Source of the DNA: Actinospica sp035493475
GTDB taxonomy: Bacteria > Actinomycetota > Actinomycetes > Streptomycetales > Catenulisporaceae
DNA: 64,000 nucleotides
Reading direction: 5' to 3'
NCBI GenBank assembly: GCA_035493475.1
Contig: DATJIF010000009.1
Location: 62,001-126,000 of the forward strand
Part shown: one piece after another, positions 24,215 through 32,491 of the stretch
Layout of the letters: the number at the start of each line of letters is the position of its first letter
Numbering within the stretch: position 1 is the stretch's first letter
Translations under genes and position numbers: made by a program
Notes under the pieces: model-generated
Databases searched by the model: none
What the model was told of the DNA's origin: nothing
The model's input: the letters and a program-made list of their open reading frames with translations, nothing else

Positions 24215-26485
24215 TCAGTGCAGGGTCGTCAGCGGAGCCGGGGTGCCGAACGTGCCCGGGGTGAAGGGCTGGACCGGTCCGGCGCTGGCGGTGTTCGAGC
24301 CGCCGGTGACGGGGAGGCCGCCCGCGGTGTACGTGCCCTCGTTGAAGGCGAGTCCGCCGGTAGGTGCCGCACCGACGGCGAACATGCCGACCGCGTTGCC
24401 GTTGACCACGCTCGCCGAGATGTAGTCGCCGACCATGCTGCCCTGGCTGGTGCTCGCGATCCGCGACAGGCTGAAGGGGCCCGCCACGGTCTGTGCCGCG
24501 CTCCAGGTCGATCCGCCGTTGGCCGAGGAGATGTAGCCGACCTCGAGTTGGCAGGTGGACGCGGAGCAGGAGGCGTTGGGATAGAAGTAGTAGTACAAAC
24601 CGAGCTTCGCGGTGCTGCCGGACGTCGTGCGGTCCACGCCGAGGCCCGGGATGAAGTGGTCGTCGGTGCTCGTGGCCGCGTCGATGGGCACACGAGTGAC
24701 GGCGGACCAGGTGGTGCCGTTCGTCGACGAGCTCAGCACGATGTCGTTCGAGGAGCAGCCGGAACGGAACCGGCAGTCCTGCCAGACCGCGTACACCTTG
24801 CCGCTGGCGTCCTCCTCGGCGCTCGGCAGTCCGTCACCGGCGCGCAGGTTGCCCGCCACCGTGGACTCGCTGACGTTGGAGACCAGCACGCTGGACGTCC
24901 AGGATCCGCCGCCGTTGGTCGAGGTGAACGAACGGATGGCGCTGCCGTTGGCCGAGTAGGGCACGACGACGGTGCCGTTGGGCTGCACCAGCGGCTGCCC
25001 GCCGAGGCCCGAGGGGTTGTCCGCTGGATGCCGCAGCGCCGACCAGGTCTGGCCGCCGTCGCTGGACACCGACATCGACTCGAGGTTGTTGGACGAGGTC
25101 ACGTCCACCTCGATGTAGCAGTTGCCGTAGTAGGCGCTGGTCGAGGTGTCGTCGCAGGTGACCCACTGCTTGTCGTAGCCCTGGCCGTCGAAGCCGACCG
25201 CGTGCGTCGCGCTGCCCCAACTGAGGCCGTCCGCCGACCGGTTCACGGTGACGCCAGCCGCGTTGCCCGAGGAGTCGATCGGCAGGCCGACGACCAGCCA
25301 CTCGCCGTGCTTCGCGTCGTAGGCCACCGCCGCGTCGGAGACCTGCGCGTCGGAACCGCCCGCGTTGACCGTGATCCCGGTCAGGTAGCCGTGGCTCCAG
25401 GTCGAGCCGCCGTCGGTCGAGGTGGCCCAGCCCAGGTTCGAGGCGCCGCCGTAGACCCGGCCGACCTGGAACGCGGAGACGACGGTGTTGCCGTACGCGA
25501 ACGTGTCCGGCTCGACCTCGGTCGCGTGCTGCGCGTCGGTGTCCGTGTACGGGTCCGTGCTCACCTCCGTCAGCGTGATCCCGCCGGACGTGCCGACCGT
25601 CAGCGCGAACGTCGCCGCGTGGGTGGCGGAGGCGCCCGTGCCGGTGATGGTCACGGTCGAGGTGCCCGACGGCGTGCTGCTCGTCGTGCTGATCGTCAGT
25701 GTCGAGGACGCCCCGGCCGTCACGCTCGCCGGATTGAACGCCGCGCTCGCGCCGGTCGGCAGCCCGGAGGCGGTCAGCGCGACGCTCTGGGCGCTGCCGG
25801 ACGTGACCGCGGTCGAGACGGTCGCGGTGGCCGAGTTGCCGGGCGTGACCGACGCGGAGGTCGGGCTCACGGCCAGCGAGAAGTCGTTGGTGGTGCTGGC
25901 CGGGGTGAGCACCACGTCGTCGTACTCGGTGTACGTCGGGTCCCCGGCGTAGTTGTCGTCGTGGCTGGTCAGGGTGAGGGTGTAGTTGTGCCCTGACGTC
26001 AGGGTGCTGCTGACCTGCTTCCAGCCCGAGTTCGCCACGCAGGTCTTGGCCAGCACCGTCTTGGTGGTGCCGCTGGTCGTGTCCTTCAGCGTGGCCGTGG
26101 CCCAGTCGTAGGTGACCGTGTCCGGGCACACGACGTCGTACCAGAACGAGAGCGTGCCCCCGCCGGACGGCGCGGTGAAGGACTGCGCGATCGAGGAGCT
26201 GCCGTTGGTCGGCGAGCTCGAACCGAGCAGCGCGGCGTACGTGCCGGAGTGCGGGTTCGCGGTACTGACTCCGGTGGCCGGGCCCGAGGCGGTCCAGCCG
26301 GAGAGGCTGCCGGTCTCGAAGCCGCCGTTGGTGATCGTGGTCGCGGCGGACGCGGCGACGGCCCCCGCGGCGAACGGGATCAGCAGGGCGGCCGTGAACG
26401 CGGCCAGCCTGCGCCGCACGCGCGACCGCGCGGACGGGGTGGTGGGTATCGGTGTGGGTATCACGACTGGAGTGTCACAGCGCAT
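24215..26485 (-). CDS. Secreted sialidase-like beta-propeller protein with accessory domains
   Basis: 756 residues from ATG 26485; a TTG 17 codons earlier is possible. After a long basic leader and signal peptide (ending ASA), residues about 50-195 form a carbohydrate-binding-like domain (TNGGFETGSLSGW...), then an Ig-like domain with repeated SVTPGNSATATVST, then a propeller of about 470 residues with at least five Asp-box repeats such as STDGGSTW, SSDGGQTW, STNGGGSW and SSANGGSTW. Asp boxes mark sialidase/neuraminidase-type propellers. I cannot locate the full sialidase catalytic set, so it may be a non-catalytic binding or lyase-like relative. LPVTGG near the end is not followed by a membrane helix. 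Confidence 0.8.
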   Translation of the reverse strand: MRCDTPVVIPTPIPTTPSARSRVRRRLAAFTAALLIPFAAGAVAASAATTITNGGFETGSLSGWTASGPATGVSTANPHSGTYAALLGSSSPTNGSSSIAQSFTAPSGGGTLSFWYDVVCPDTVTYDWATATLKDTTSGTTKTVLAKTCVANSGWKQVSSTLTSGHNYTLTLTSHDDNYAGDPTYTEYDDVVLTPASTTNDFSLAVSPTSASVTPGNSATATVSTAVTSGSAQSVALTASGLPTGASAAFNPASVTAGASSTLTISTTSSTPSGTSTVTITGTGASATHAATFALTVGTSGGITLTEVSTDPYTDTDAQHATEVEPDTFAYGNTVVSAFQVGRVYGGASNLGWATSTDGGSTWSHGYLTGITVNAGGSDAQVSDAAVAYDAKHGEWLVVGLPIDSSGNAAGVTVNRSADGLSWGSATHAVGFDGQGYDKQWVTCDDTSTSAYYGNCYIEVDVTSSNNLESMSVSSDGGQTWSALRHPADNPSGLGGQPLVQPNGTVVVPYSANGSAIRSFTSTNGGGSWTSSVLVSNVSESTVAGNLRAGDGLPSAEEDASGKVYAVWQDCRFRSGCSSNDIVLSSSTNGTTWSAVTRVPIDAATSTDDHFIPGLGVDRTTSGSTAKLGLYYYFYPNASCSASTCQLEVGYISSANGGSTWSAAQTVAGPFSLSRIASTSQGSMVGDYISASVVNGNAVGMFAVGAAPTGGLAFNEGTYTAGGLPVTGGSNTASAGPVQPFTPGTFGTPAPLTTLH

Positions 26486-26575
26486 TGCGATAGCAGCAAG
26501 TAGCGCGGGCGTCACGTTCCGCCGAGGAAACGGCAAAACGGGATCAACATTTCGCCCCTGGTATCGTCGGCGGGC

Positions 26576-26965
26576 GTGAACGCAGCTGAGAAGATGTTCG
26601 CCGCCGACCAGGCCTCACGGGCGCTCGGAATCGCGCTGGTCGAGGCCGAGGCGGGCCGCGCCGTGCTGCGCATGACCGTGACCGACGCGATGGTCAACGG
26701 CCACGGCATCGCGCACGGCGGCTACGTCTTCCTGTTCGCCGACAGCGCGTTCGCCTGCGCCTGCAACAGCCGCGGACCGGTGACCGTGGCCGCCGGGGCC
26801 GAGATCAGCTTCATCACTCCGGTACGCACCGGCGACGAACTGACCGCCGTCGCCGAGGAGCGCGTCACCTTCGGCCGCAGCGGGATCTACGACGTCAGGG
26901 TGCTGCGCGGCGACGAGGTGGTCGCCGAGTTCCGCGGCCGCAGCCGGGAACTCAGGTCCGCCTAG
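26576..26965 (+). CDS. paaI: PaaI-type hotdog-fold thioesterase
   Basis: 129 residues, the usual size. The hotdog core has NGHGIAHGGYVFLFADSAFA, the PaaI motif with the helix carrying the catalytic acidic residue, and ISFITPVRTGDELTAVAEE. PaaI hydrolyses hydroxyphenylacetyl-CoA and related aryl-CoAs, preventing CoA trapping in phenylacetate breakdown. No other phenylacetate gene is in the window. The GTG start has no strong ribosome site. Its TAG stop lies exactly at the left CTAG edge of a small inserted element. Confidence 0.88.
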   Translation: MNAAEKMFAADQASRALGIALVEAEAGRAVLRMTVTDAMVNGHGIAHGGYVFLFADSAFACACNSRGPVTVAAGAEISFITPVRTGDELTAVAEERVTFGRSGIYDVRVLRGDEVVAEFRGRSRELRSA

Positions 26966-27130
26966 GGCGCGTTTGAAAGGTAGCGTCGGATCAGGCCGCG
27001 GTGTCTGACGCGTGCGCTCGCAAGGCGCAGGGGCGGGCGCATACTCGGTCGTCTGTAACCGCTCCTGCAACGCCGCGAGCGTGCGTGGCAGGCGCCGCAG
27101 ACCCGGCGATACCTTTCAAACGCACCCTAG
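26962..27130. mobile_element. MITE-like insertion with 21-bp inverted ends and CTAG duplication
   Basis: CTAGGGCGCGTTTGAAAGGT (from 26962) is repeated inverted at 27110-27130 with a single mismatch over 21 bp, and similarity continues imperfectly for about 15 more bases inward. No ORF of size lies inside, so it is non-autonomous. CTAG at each outer edge looks like a target duplication. Each CTAG supplies the TAG stop of the gene flanking it (paaI on the left, methyltransferase on the right). The internal parts are themselves partly self-complementary. The end sequence recalls IS5-like elements, but I cannot confirm the parent. Confidence 0.75.
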
Positions 27131-27984
27131 GGCTTGCGGGCCACGGCGCCGACGATGCAGTGCGAGGCCGGGCTCGGGTTCAGCAGTGCGGGACCGTCCG
27201 GCCACCACGCGGAGCAGCGCACGAGCCCCGGCTCGGTGGTCCCGTTCGGCTTGATGATCTCCAGGCCGGGCAGCATCGCCTCGACGTCGGCGGCGGTCCG
27301 GAACGCGCCGGCGCCGAGCGGGCCCTTCACCATCACGTTCTCGATGCGCTTGGCGACGTCGGTGTACTCCGGGATCTGCGGGTCGAAGAAGTGGCTGAAC
27401 ACCACGTACGAACCGGGTGCGAGCGCGTCGATGTACTCGCTCATCACCGCCGGGCCCGCGTCTCCGACGAGGTGGTGCAGCGTGCCGACCTGGAGCAGCA
27501 CCATCGGCTTCGAGAAGTCGAGGTTCCGCAGCACGACCGGGTGGTTGAGCACCGACTTGGGCTTGAAGATGTCGGCCTCGACCATGTGCGTGTATTCCTC
27601 GTCCTCCAGCAGCGCGCGTCCGTGCGCCAGCACCACCGGGTCGTTGTCCACGTAGACGACCTGCGCCTCGGGCTTGAGCCGGTGCACGATCTGGTGGGTG
27701 TTCTCGGAGGTCGGCAGCCCGGAGCCGCAGTCGAGGTACTGCTCGATCCCGGTCTGCGCGGCCAGGAAGCGGCACGCGCGGTTCAGGAACCCGCGGTTGC
27801 CCAGCGCGATGTCCGGCGCCTCCGGCACCACGGCGAGGATCTTGTCCATCACCATCCGGTCGACGGCGTACGCGTTCTTGCCCCCGAGGAACGCGTCGTA
27901 GACCCGCGCGATGCTCGGCCGGCTCGCATCGATCCCGACCGGTACCTGGCTCGGCGACTGGTCACGCGTCTCGGTCATTCCCAA
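27127..27984 (-). CDS. SAM-dependent methyltransferase, DUF574 (PF04672) family
   Basis: 285 residues. The N-terminal segment IDASRPSIARVYDAFLGGKNAYAVD is diagnostic of this actinomycete family; the SAM pocket follows as YLDCGSGLPT with VVYVDNDPVV at the end of strand 2 and LLQVGTLHHL later. Family members are often present in many copies in streptomycete-like genomes, and their substrates are mostly unknown. The stop is at the right CTAG of the inserted element. The start ATG has no strong ribosome site. The diguanylate cyclase gene lies upstream on the same strand, 65 bp away. Confidence 0.9.
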   Translation of the reverse strand: MGMTETRDQSPSQVPVGIDASRPSIARVYDAFLGGKNAYAVDRMVMDKILAVVPEAPDIALGNRGFLNRACRFLAAQTGIEQYLDCGSGLPTSENTHQIVHRLKPEAQVVYVDNDPVVLAHGRALLEDEEYTHMVEADIFKPKSVLNHPVVLRNLDFSKPMVLLQVGTLHHLVGDAGPAVMSEYIDALAPGSYVVFSHFFDPQIPEYTDVAKRIENVMVKGPLGAGAFRTAADVEAMLPGLEIIKPNGTTEPGLVRCSAWWPDGPALLNPSPASHCIVGAVARKP

Positions 27985-28049
27985 CCTCGCAACATTCTGA
28001 CTCGCTGTTGGTTCGCTACGGACAGCCTAACAAGCGTCGGTCGTGGTCG

Positions 28050-29255
28050 TCAGTGACCTGCGTCCGGCTGAGTGTCGGCCAGCTGGAGCAGTCGGTGCAC
28101 GCCTGCGCGAGAGCGTTTGTGCGCGTACATCTCGCGATCGGCGCTGCTGAGGAGTTCTTCGGCGCGTTGGGCGGCGGAGCCGGGTGGGACGTCGGAGGCT
28201 CCTGATTCGCAGACGAGTCCGAGTGAACAGGACAGGTGCAGACTCAGGTTGCCGATGCGCACGGGGTCGGCGGCGAAGGCGGCGTCGATTCGCTCGAGTA
28301 GCACGGGGGCGTCGTGTTCGTGCAGGCCCGCTGCGACCACGACGAATTCGTCACCGCCGATGCGGGCCACCACGTCGGCGTCGCGGAGGCGTTCGGCGAG
28401 GCGGGTCCCGGTGACGCGCAGTACCTCGTCGCCGACGGCGTGGCCGTGCGTGTCGTTGATGCGCTTGAAGTGGTCGAGGTCGCAGAACACGACTGCGAGC
28501 GGGATCCGCGCGGTCAGCAGTTCTTCGAGACGCTCGCCGAGTTGCACGCGGTTGGCGAGGCCGGTGAGCGCGTCGCGGCGGGCTTCGTCGCGCAGGTGGG
28601 TCGCGCGGACGTGCTGCTCGGCGAACGCGGCGTGCAGTTCGGCCTTCTCCTGCTCCAGTGTCCGCATCGCACGCAGCGCCTCCTCGTGCCGCCGGGCGTT
28701 GAGGATCGCGATCACGGCCTGCTCGGCGAACAGTTCCAGGATCTCGTTCGCCCACTGCGGCGGGATGCGCCCGTTCCGCGGCCGGTCCAGGCTCATCGTC
28801 CCGATCAGCTCGCCGTCCGGACCGTAGAGCGGGGCCATCAGCTCGTACTCGGGCCGCCACGCGTCCGGGACGTCCAGCGGCTCGTAGTCGGGCACGTACA
28901 TGATCACGCCCTCGGTCTGCCCGAAGTGCGACCAGAACCGCAGCCCGCCGCGCGGTTCGCCGCCGGCCAGGTGCTCGATCAGCGCGGCGCGCGGGCAGGT
29001 CGTGTCGAGCAGCATCGCCACCGCGTCCGGCGGCCCGACCACGGCCTCGACGTGCAGGTCCGCCGCCTTCGGGTCGCGCGCCGTGGTGACCGTGACCTCG
29101 GAGAACGGCGTCGAACCGGTCACGCCGTCCGCGATCGCCTGGAGCGTCGCGCGCAGCCCGACCGCCGCGTGCACGGTGATCAGCGCGCGCTGCACAGCGC
29201 TCAGCGCCGAGAGCGGAATCCGCACCTCGACATCCGGGTCCTTCTCGTCACCCAC
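28050..29255 (-). CDS. GAF-GGDEF diguanylate cyclase
   Basis: 401 residues, soluble. Residues about 25-190 look like a GAF sensor domain (GLRATLQAIADGVT ... PLYGPDGELIGTMSLDR), then a helical linker (about 195-230) and a GGDEF domain starting DALTGLANR. The catalytic loop RIGGDEF is intact, and CDLDHFKRINDTHGHAVGDEVL precedes it, so cyclic di-GMP synthesis is expected. I see no RxxD product-inhibition site just before GGDEF. It starts at GTG 29255. With the MHYT sensor at the right edge it is one of two probable second-messenger-related genes in the window. Confidence 0.93.
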   Translation of the reverse strand: MGDEKDPDVEVRIPLSALSAVQRALITVHAAVGLRATLQAIADGVTGSTPFSEVTVTTARDPKAADLHVEAVVGPPDAVAMLLDTTCPRAALIEHLAGGEPRGGLRFWSHFGQTEGVIMYVPDYEPLDVPDAWRPEYELMAPLYGPDGELIGTMSLDRPRNGRIPPQWANEILELFAEQAVIAILNARRHEEALRAMRTLEQEKAELHAAFAEQHVRATHLRDEARRDALTGLANRVQLGERLEELLTARIPLAVVFCDLDHFKRINDTHGHAVGDEVLRVTGTRLAERLRDADVVARIGGDEFVVVAAGLHEHDAPVLLERIDAAFAADPVRIGNLSLHLSCSLGLVCESGASDVPPGSAAQRAEELLSSADREMYAHKRSRAGVHRLLQLADTQPDAGH

Positions 29256-29380
29256 GTGCTAACTCTACCCGCGTATTCGGCGACGAGGAGTGACCGGTGT
29301 GACGCGTGGGGAGCGGCCGGCCTGCCCGAGGCGTGGACCAGCCTTGACGGCGCGGCGATCACCGCGCCAGGCTCGTTTCC

Positions 29381-29461
29381 ATGTCGCGCCACGCCACCCT
29401 GCTCGTCGGTCGATTCCACGTCGACCTCATGCGGGTGACCAGCGCCATCTGTCCGCGCTGA
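29381..29461 (+). CDS. Conserved actinomycete leader peptide (HVDLxR...SAxC type)
   Basis: A 26-codon ORF, ATG 29381 to TGA 29461. The peptide begins MSRHATLLVGRF, continues HVDLMRVTSAIC and ends PR. The HVDL-x-R-x-x-SA-x-C core is the hallmark of short leader peptides found upstream of sulfur-metabolism operons in actinomycetes (established pattern, recalled). It ends 78 bp before a predicted arylsulfotransferase-family gene, which fits a sulfur-related role. It probably acts by controlling readthrough or translation of the downstream gene rather than as a stable protein. Confidence 0.75.
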   Translation: MSRHATLLVGRFHVDLMRVTSAICPR

Positions 29462-29538
29462 CCCACCCATCGCGCGTTCCCCCCTTTACCGCTCTCCCTC
29501 GCATCATCATGCCCACTCGAGGAAGATTTCTGATATCC

Positions 29539-30717
29539 ATGCGTATACGTCTGCTTTTTTCCATGCTCGCGGCGGCCTCCGCCCCGACCGTCGCGCACGC
29601 CGCGACCGTACCCGCCGCCCCTCCCCCGCTGACCGTGCTGACCTCGACCGACGCGTCGAGTGACGAAGACCTCTTCATCACGCCGACCGGCGGCACCGGC
29701 ACGTACGCCAACGGCCCGGAGATCGTGAATCAGCACGGTGACGTGGTCTGGTTCAAGGCCGTGCCGCAGGGCCAGACCGCCGCCGACTTCCAGCTCCAGC
29801 AGTACGACGGCCGGCCGGTGCTGACCTGGTGGCAGGGGACGAACCTCGGCGGCCTGTCGGACGGCACCGACTACATATACGACACGCACGACCACCGGAT
29901 CGCCGCGATCCACGCGGGCGGCGGGCAGACCACCGACGGCCACGAGTTCCTGATCACGCCGTGGAACACCGCGCTGGTCTTCTCGTACGAGACCGCGACG
30001 GCCGACCTGCGCTCGATCGGCGGCCCGGCCGACCAGACCGTGATCGACGGCGTGATCCAGGAGATCGACATCCGCAGCGGCCGAGTGCTGTGGCAGTGGA
30101 ACAGCGCCGACCACGTGCCCTACGCGCAGAGCGAGCAGCCGCTGCCCGCCTCCGCCGCGACGCCCTGGGACTGGTTCCACCTGAACGCCGCGCACTTCGA
30201 CACCGACGGCGACCTGCTGATCGACGCGCGCAACACCTGGACCGCGTACGACGTGAACCCGCACTCGGGCGCGATCGTCTGGCAGCTCGGCGGAAAGGCG
30301 TCGTCGTTCACTGAGAAGGCCGCGCCCGGGCAGTCGCTGGACGACGCGGGCGTGATCTTCGCGTGGCAGCACGACCCCGAGGCGATCGGGCACGGCGAGT
30401 ACACCGTGTTCGACGACGAGTCCGCGGGCACGCCCGAGTACGGCGTGAGCCGCGTCGTCACGATCCGGCTGAATCAGCACACGCACGTGGCCACGCTGGT
30501 GAAGTCGGTGGACCAGCCGGAGGGCCAGGTCGCCGCCTCGCAGGGCAACGCGCAGACGACGGCCTCGGGCGATCTCGTGGTCGGCTGGGGCGCGCTGCCC
30601 TACGTGTCGGTGTACGGCCGCACCGGAAAGCTCCGGTTCAACGCGGCGTTCCCGACCGGCGTGAACACGTACCGCGCGTTCGAGTACCCGTGGCCGGTCA
30701 GCGGGCCGCGTTCTTGA
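29539..30717 (+). CDS. Secreted arylsulfotransferase (ASST) family protein
   Basis: 392 residues from ATG 29539, which begins a clear signal peptide (RIRLLFSMLAAASAPTVAHA) behind GAGGAAG. The mature part is a beta-propeller: EIVNQHGDVVWFK, HDHRIAAIHAGGGQTTDGHEF, QEIDIRSGRVLWQWNSADHVP, DWFHLNAAHFDTDGDLLIDARNT and the repeated final strands. These segments, notably the D-G-H and W-F-H-x-N signatures, match the ASST family that moves sulfate between phenolic compounds, or its predicted secreted relatives. A sulfur-type leader peptide lies upstream. Its last 20 bp overlap the convergent PhyH gene. Confidence 0.82.
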   Translation: MRIRLLFSMLAAASAPTVAHAATVPAAPPPLTVLTSTDASSDEDLFITPTGGTGTYANGPEIVNQHGDVVWFKAVPQGQTAADFQLQQYDGRPVLTWWQGTNLGGLSDGTDYIYDTHDHRIAAIHAGGGQTTDGHEFLITPWNTALVFSYETATADLRSIGGPADQTVIDGVIQEIDIRSGRVLWQWNSADHVPYAQSEQPLPASAATPWDWFHLNAAHFDTDGDLLIDARNTWTAYDVNPHSGAIVWQLGGKASSFTEKAAPGQSLDDAGVIFAWQHDPEAIGHGEYTVFDDESAGTPEYGVSRVVTIRLNQHTHVATLVKSVDQPEGQVAASQGNAQTTASGDLVVGWGALPYVSVYGRTGKLRFNAAFPTGVNTYRAFEYPWPVSGPRS

Positions 30718-31546
30718 TGAACTCGCTCTGCTGCCCGGACGTGGGCCGGACTCCCGCGAAGTAGCTGCCGCGCAGGTGGCGGCGCGTGGCGTGGTCGTCG
30801 GTGGCGCGGGTCGCCGAATGCCAGAGGTAGCAGTCGTGCAGCAGCACGTCTCCGCGCTCGGCGTACACGGCGACCTCGCCACGCACCTTCTCGAACGTGA
30901 GCGGCATCGGGAACGGCGGCGGCGCGAGCGTGCGGCCGCCGGACGGGCGCGCGGTGTCCGGGACGGCGATGTTGTTCACGTTCTTGTACGGCGCGGGCGT
31001 GGCCCACAGGTGGCTGCCCGGCACGACGCGCAGGAAGCCGTTGTGGGGGCTCGTCTCGTCGATGTGCAGAGTGATCGAAGTGGCGGGCCAGATGTCCATG
31101 CTCGGGCTCGCCTGCCAGTCCGAGTGCCAGCCGATCCGGGTGTAGCCGGACTCCCGGCCGGGCCGCGCGTCCTGGTAGACCACGCCGGACTGCACGTCGC
31201 CGCCGAACCAGATGTCCTCGCCGAGCAGCGCGCGCAGGATGGTCAGCAGGCGCTCGTCGTTCACGGCCTCGTGCACGGACGGCGCGACCTCGGTGACGTG
31301 CTCGACGTAGTTCGCGAACTTCTCGGCCTTCGCCGGGTCGTCGATGTACTTGGTCGAGCCGTAGCGTTCGGGCAGTTCCCCGGCCACGACGCGGGCCTGG
31401 GCCTCGACGCACTCGGCCTCCATGCGGGCGTAGTGCTCGTCCGAGAACAGGCCGCGCACGACCGCGTAGCCGTGCATCTGGTAGTACCAGCGGATCCCGG
31501 CCAGATCCGCGGCGGCGAAGACTCCTGGTTCGTTCAGCGTGTTCAT
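30698..31546 (-). CDS. Phytanoyl-CoA dioxygenase (PhyH) family Fe(II)/2-oxoglutarate oxygenase
   Basis: 282 residues from ATG 31546; an upstream in-frame codon at 31582 is less likely. The family metal site is visible: GWHSDWQ gives His and Asp of the HxD motif, and LWHSATRATDDHATRRHLRGSYF contains the distal His and the Arg that binds 2-oxoglutarate. WYYQMHGYAVVRGLF is the typical N-terminal start. Such enzymes hydroxylate diverse small molecules; the substrate is unknown. The TetR gene lies 84 bp upstream on the same strand, and two palindromes are in that gap. Confidence 0.88.
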   Translation of the reverse strand: MNTLNEPGVFAAADLAGIRWYYQMHGYAVVRGLFSDEHYARMEAECVEAQARVVAGELPERYGSTKYIDDPAKAEKFANYVEHVTEVAPSVHEAVNDERLLTILRALLGEDIWFGGDVQSGVVYQDARPGRESGYTRIGWHSDWQASPSMDIWPATSITLHIDETSPHNGFLRVVPGSHLWATPAPYKNVNNIAVPDTARPSGGRTLAPPPFPMPLTFEKVRGEVAVYAERGDVLLHDCYLWHSATRATDDHATRRHLRGSYFAGVRPTSGQQSEFIKNAAR

Positions 31547-31555
31547 GGCACGGAG

Positions 31556-31597
31556 TGAACCATCCGATTCAACCGCGGGCAAGGGGTCTGACGTCAG
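31556..31597. promoter_or_regulatory. Two inverted repeats upstream of the PhyH gene
   Basis: TGAACCATCCGATTCA (31556-31571) has TGAA/TTCA outer arms with an inner matching pair, and CTGACGTCAG (31588-31597) is a perfect 10-bp palindrome. They lie 10-50 bp before the PhyH start, just after the TetR stop, so they are candidate operators. Confidence 0.4.
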
Positions 31598-31630
31598 CTC
31601 ACCGGGATTAAATCTGCCGGTAACAGCGAC

Positions 31631-32221
31631 CTAGTGAACCGCCTGGTTCATAGCCCGCACGCAGATCGACTCCACGGCGGCCTGCGCGGCGAGATGGGCG
31701 CGCCGCTCGTCGGCGGAGCCGAGCAGGTCCATCTGCAGGCCGCGCCAGCAGCCGACCAGTTCACGGGCCAGCACCTCGGCCGACGCCCGGCGCACGCCCT
31801 CCCGCTCCAGAGTGGCGGTCACGTCGTCGACGAGGGCGTGCGCGACGTTCTCCAGCCAGCCGCCGTAGACGTCGGGGCGGTTCACCGCGAGGCCGAAGAC
31901 CTCGAAGAACAGCCGGGCGAACGGCCGGGTCTCGGCGGCGGAGATCCCGTCCCAGGCCTCGGACAGCCGGGTCTCGAGCGCGGCCGGGCTGGTGCGCAGT
32001 TCGCGCGAGACGCTGGCGAAGCGCGGGAACCGGGAGCCCGCGGCCTCCAGCGCGTCCATGGTGAGCTGGTCCTTGCTGCCGAAGTAGTACAGCAGCATCC
32101 GGTTGTTCGAGCCGATGGCCGTGGCCAGGGCGCGCAGGGTCAGCGAGGCCACGCCGTTGGCCAGCACGAAGTCGACGACCAGGCCGAGCAGCCGGTCCCG
32201 CTCGGTGTTCGGTGCGGTCAT
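31631..32221 (-). CDS. TetR family regulator
   Basis: 196 residues. The N-terminal domain has LTLRALATAIGSNNRMLLYYFGSKDQL, a clear TetR helix-turn-helix with the usual YYFGSK. It is transcribed away from the Rieske/reductase/allantoinase/uricase operon across a 270-bp gap, the standard position for a local repressor, and the PhyH gene follows it. The ligand could be a purine or ureide intermediate; this is inference only. ATG 32221 is chosen as the first codon ahead of the domain; frames running further right are antisense shadows of the Rieske gene. Confidence 0.88.
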   Translation of the reverse strand: MTAPNTERDRLLGLVVDFVLANGVASLTLRALATAIGSNNRMLLYYFGSKDQLTMDALEAAGSRFPRFASVSRELRTSPAALETRLSEAWDGISAAETRPFARLFFEVFGLAVNRPDVYGGWLENVAHALVDDVTATLEREGVRRASAEVLARELVGCWRGLQMDLLGSADERRAHLAAQAAVESICVRAMNQAVH

Positions 32222-32361
32222 CGCCACAGGGTAGCGCGGTGGCCGGAGGGAAATCGCGGCGCAACGGACGTGACGCGCGGCGGAAACAGCCGGTTTGTAG
32301 CGTCGGGACTCGACGGTGCAGCGGTCAATCCCCGCTGGCGGCGAGGAACGGAGGATCGGCG

Positions 32362-32430
32362 ATGGCATGCGCGCTTGAGCTGATCCGCCGCGTCGCCTGG
32401 ACGCGGGGGCGTGTGGCGCACGGGTGTTGA
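32362..32430 (+). CDS. 22-codon leader ORF before the Rieske operon
   Basis: ATG 32362 is preceded by GGAGGA with 6-nt spacing, one of the best ribosome sites in the window. The peptide begins MACALELIRRVAW, continues TRGRVAH and ends GC. Its TGA (32428-32430) lies inside the left arm of the strong hairpin at 32418-32457, so a terminating ribosome would disturb that structure. This arrangement suggests an attenuator-type leader peptide. No known leader family is recognised. Confidence 0.6.
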   Translation: MACALELIRRVAWTRGRVAHGC

Positions 32431-32470
32431 GAGGGCTTTCCTCCTCGACACCCGTGCCGCCGCAAAGCCC
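32418..32470 (+). promoter_or_regulatory. Leader hairpin with possible pseudoknot
   Basis: GCACGGGTGTTGAG (32418-32431) pairs with 32444-32457 through 14 bp with one G-T pair. The apical loop contains GGGCTTT (32433-32439), exactly complementary to AAAGCCC (32464-32470), which could form a pseudoknot. The same loop also matches five bases of the Rieske ribosome site GAAAGG (32479-32484). A cis-acting RNA switch is plausible. Confidence 0.5.
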
Positions 32471-32491
32471 CGACCGTTGAAAGGCCCCGCC

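Noticed and set aside
24215..24420. LPVTGG near the end of the sialidase-like protein as a sortase signal
   Set aside because: No membrane helix or basic tail follows; the protein continues with a soluble Pro/Thr-rich end.
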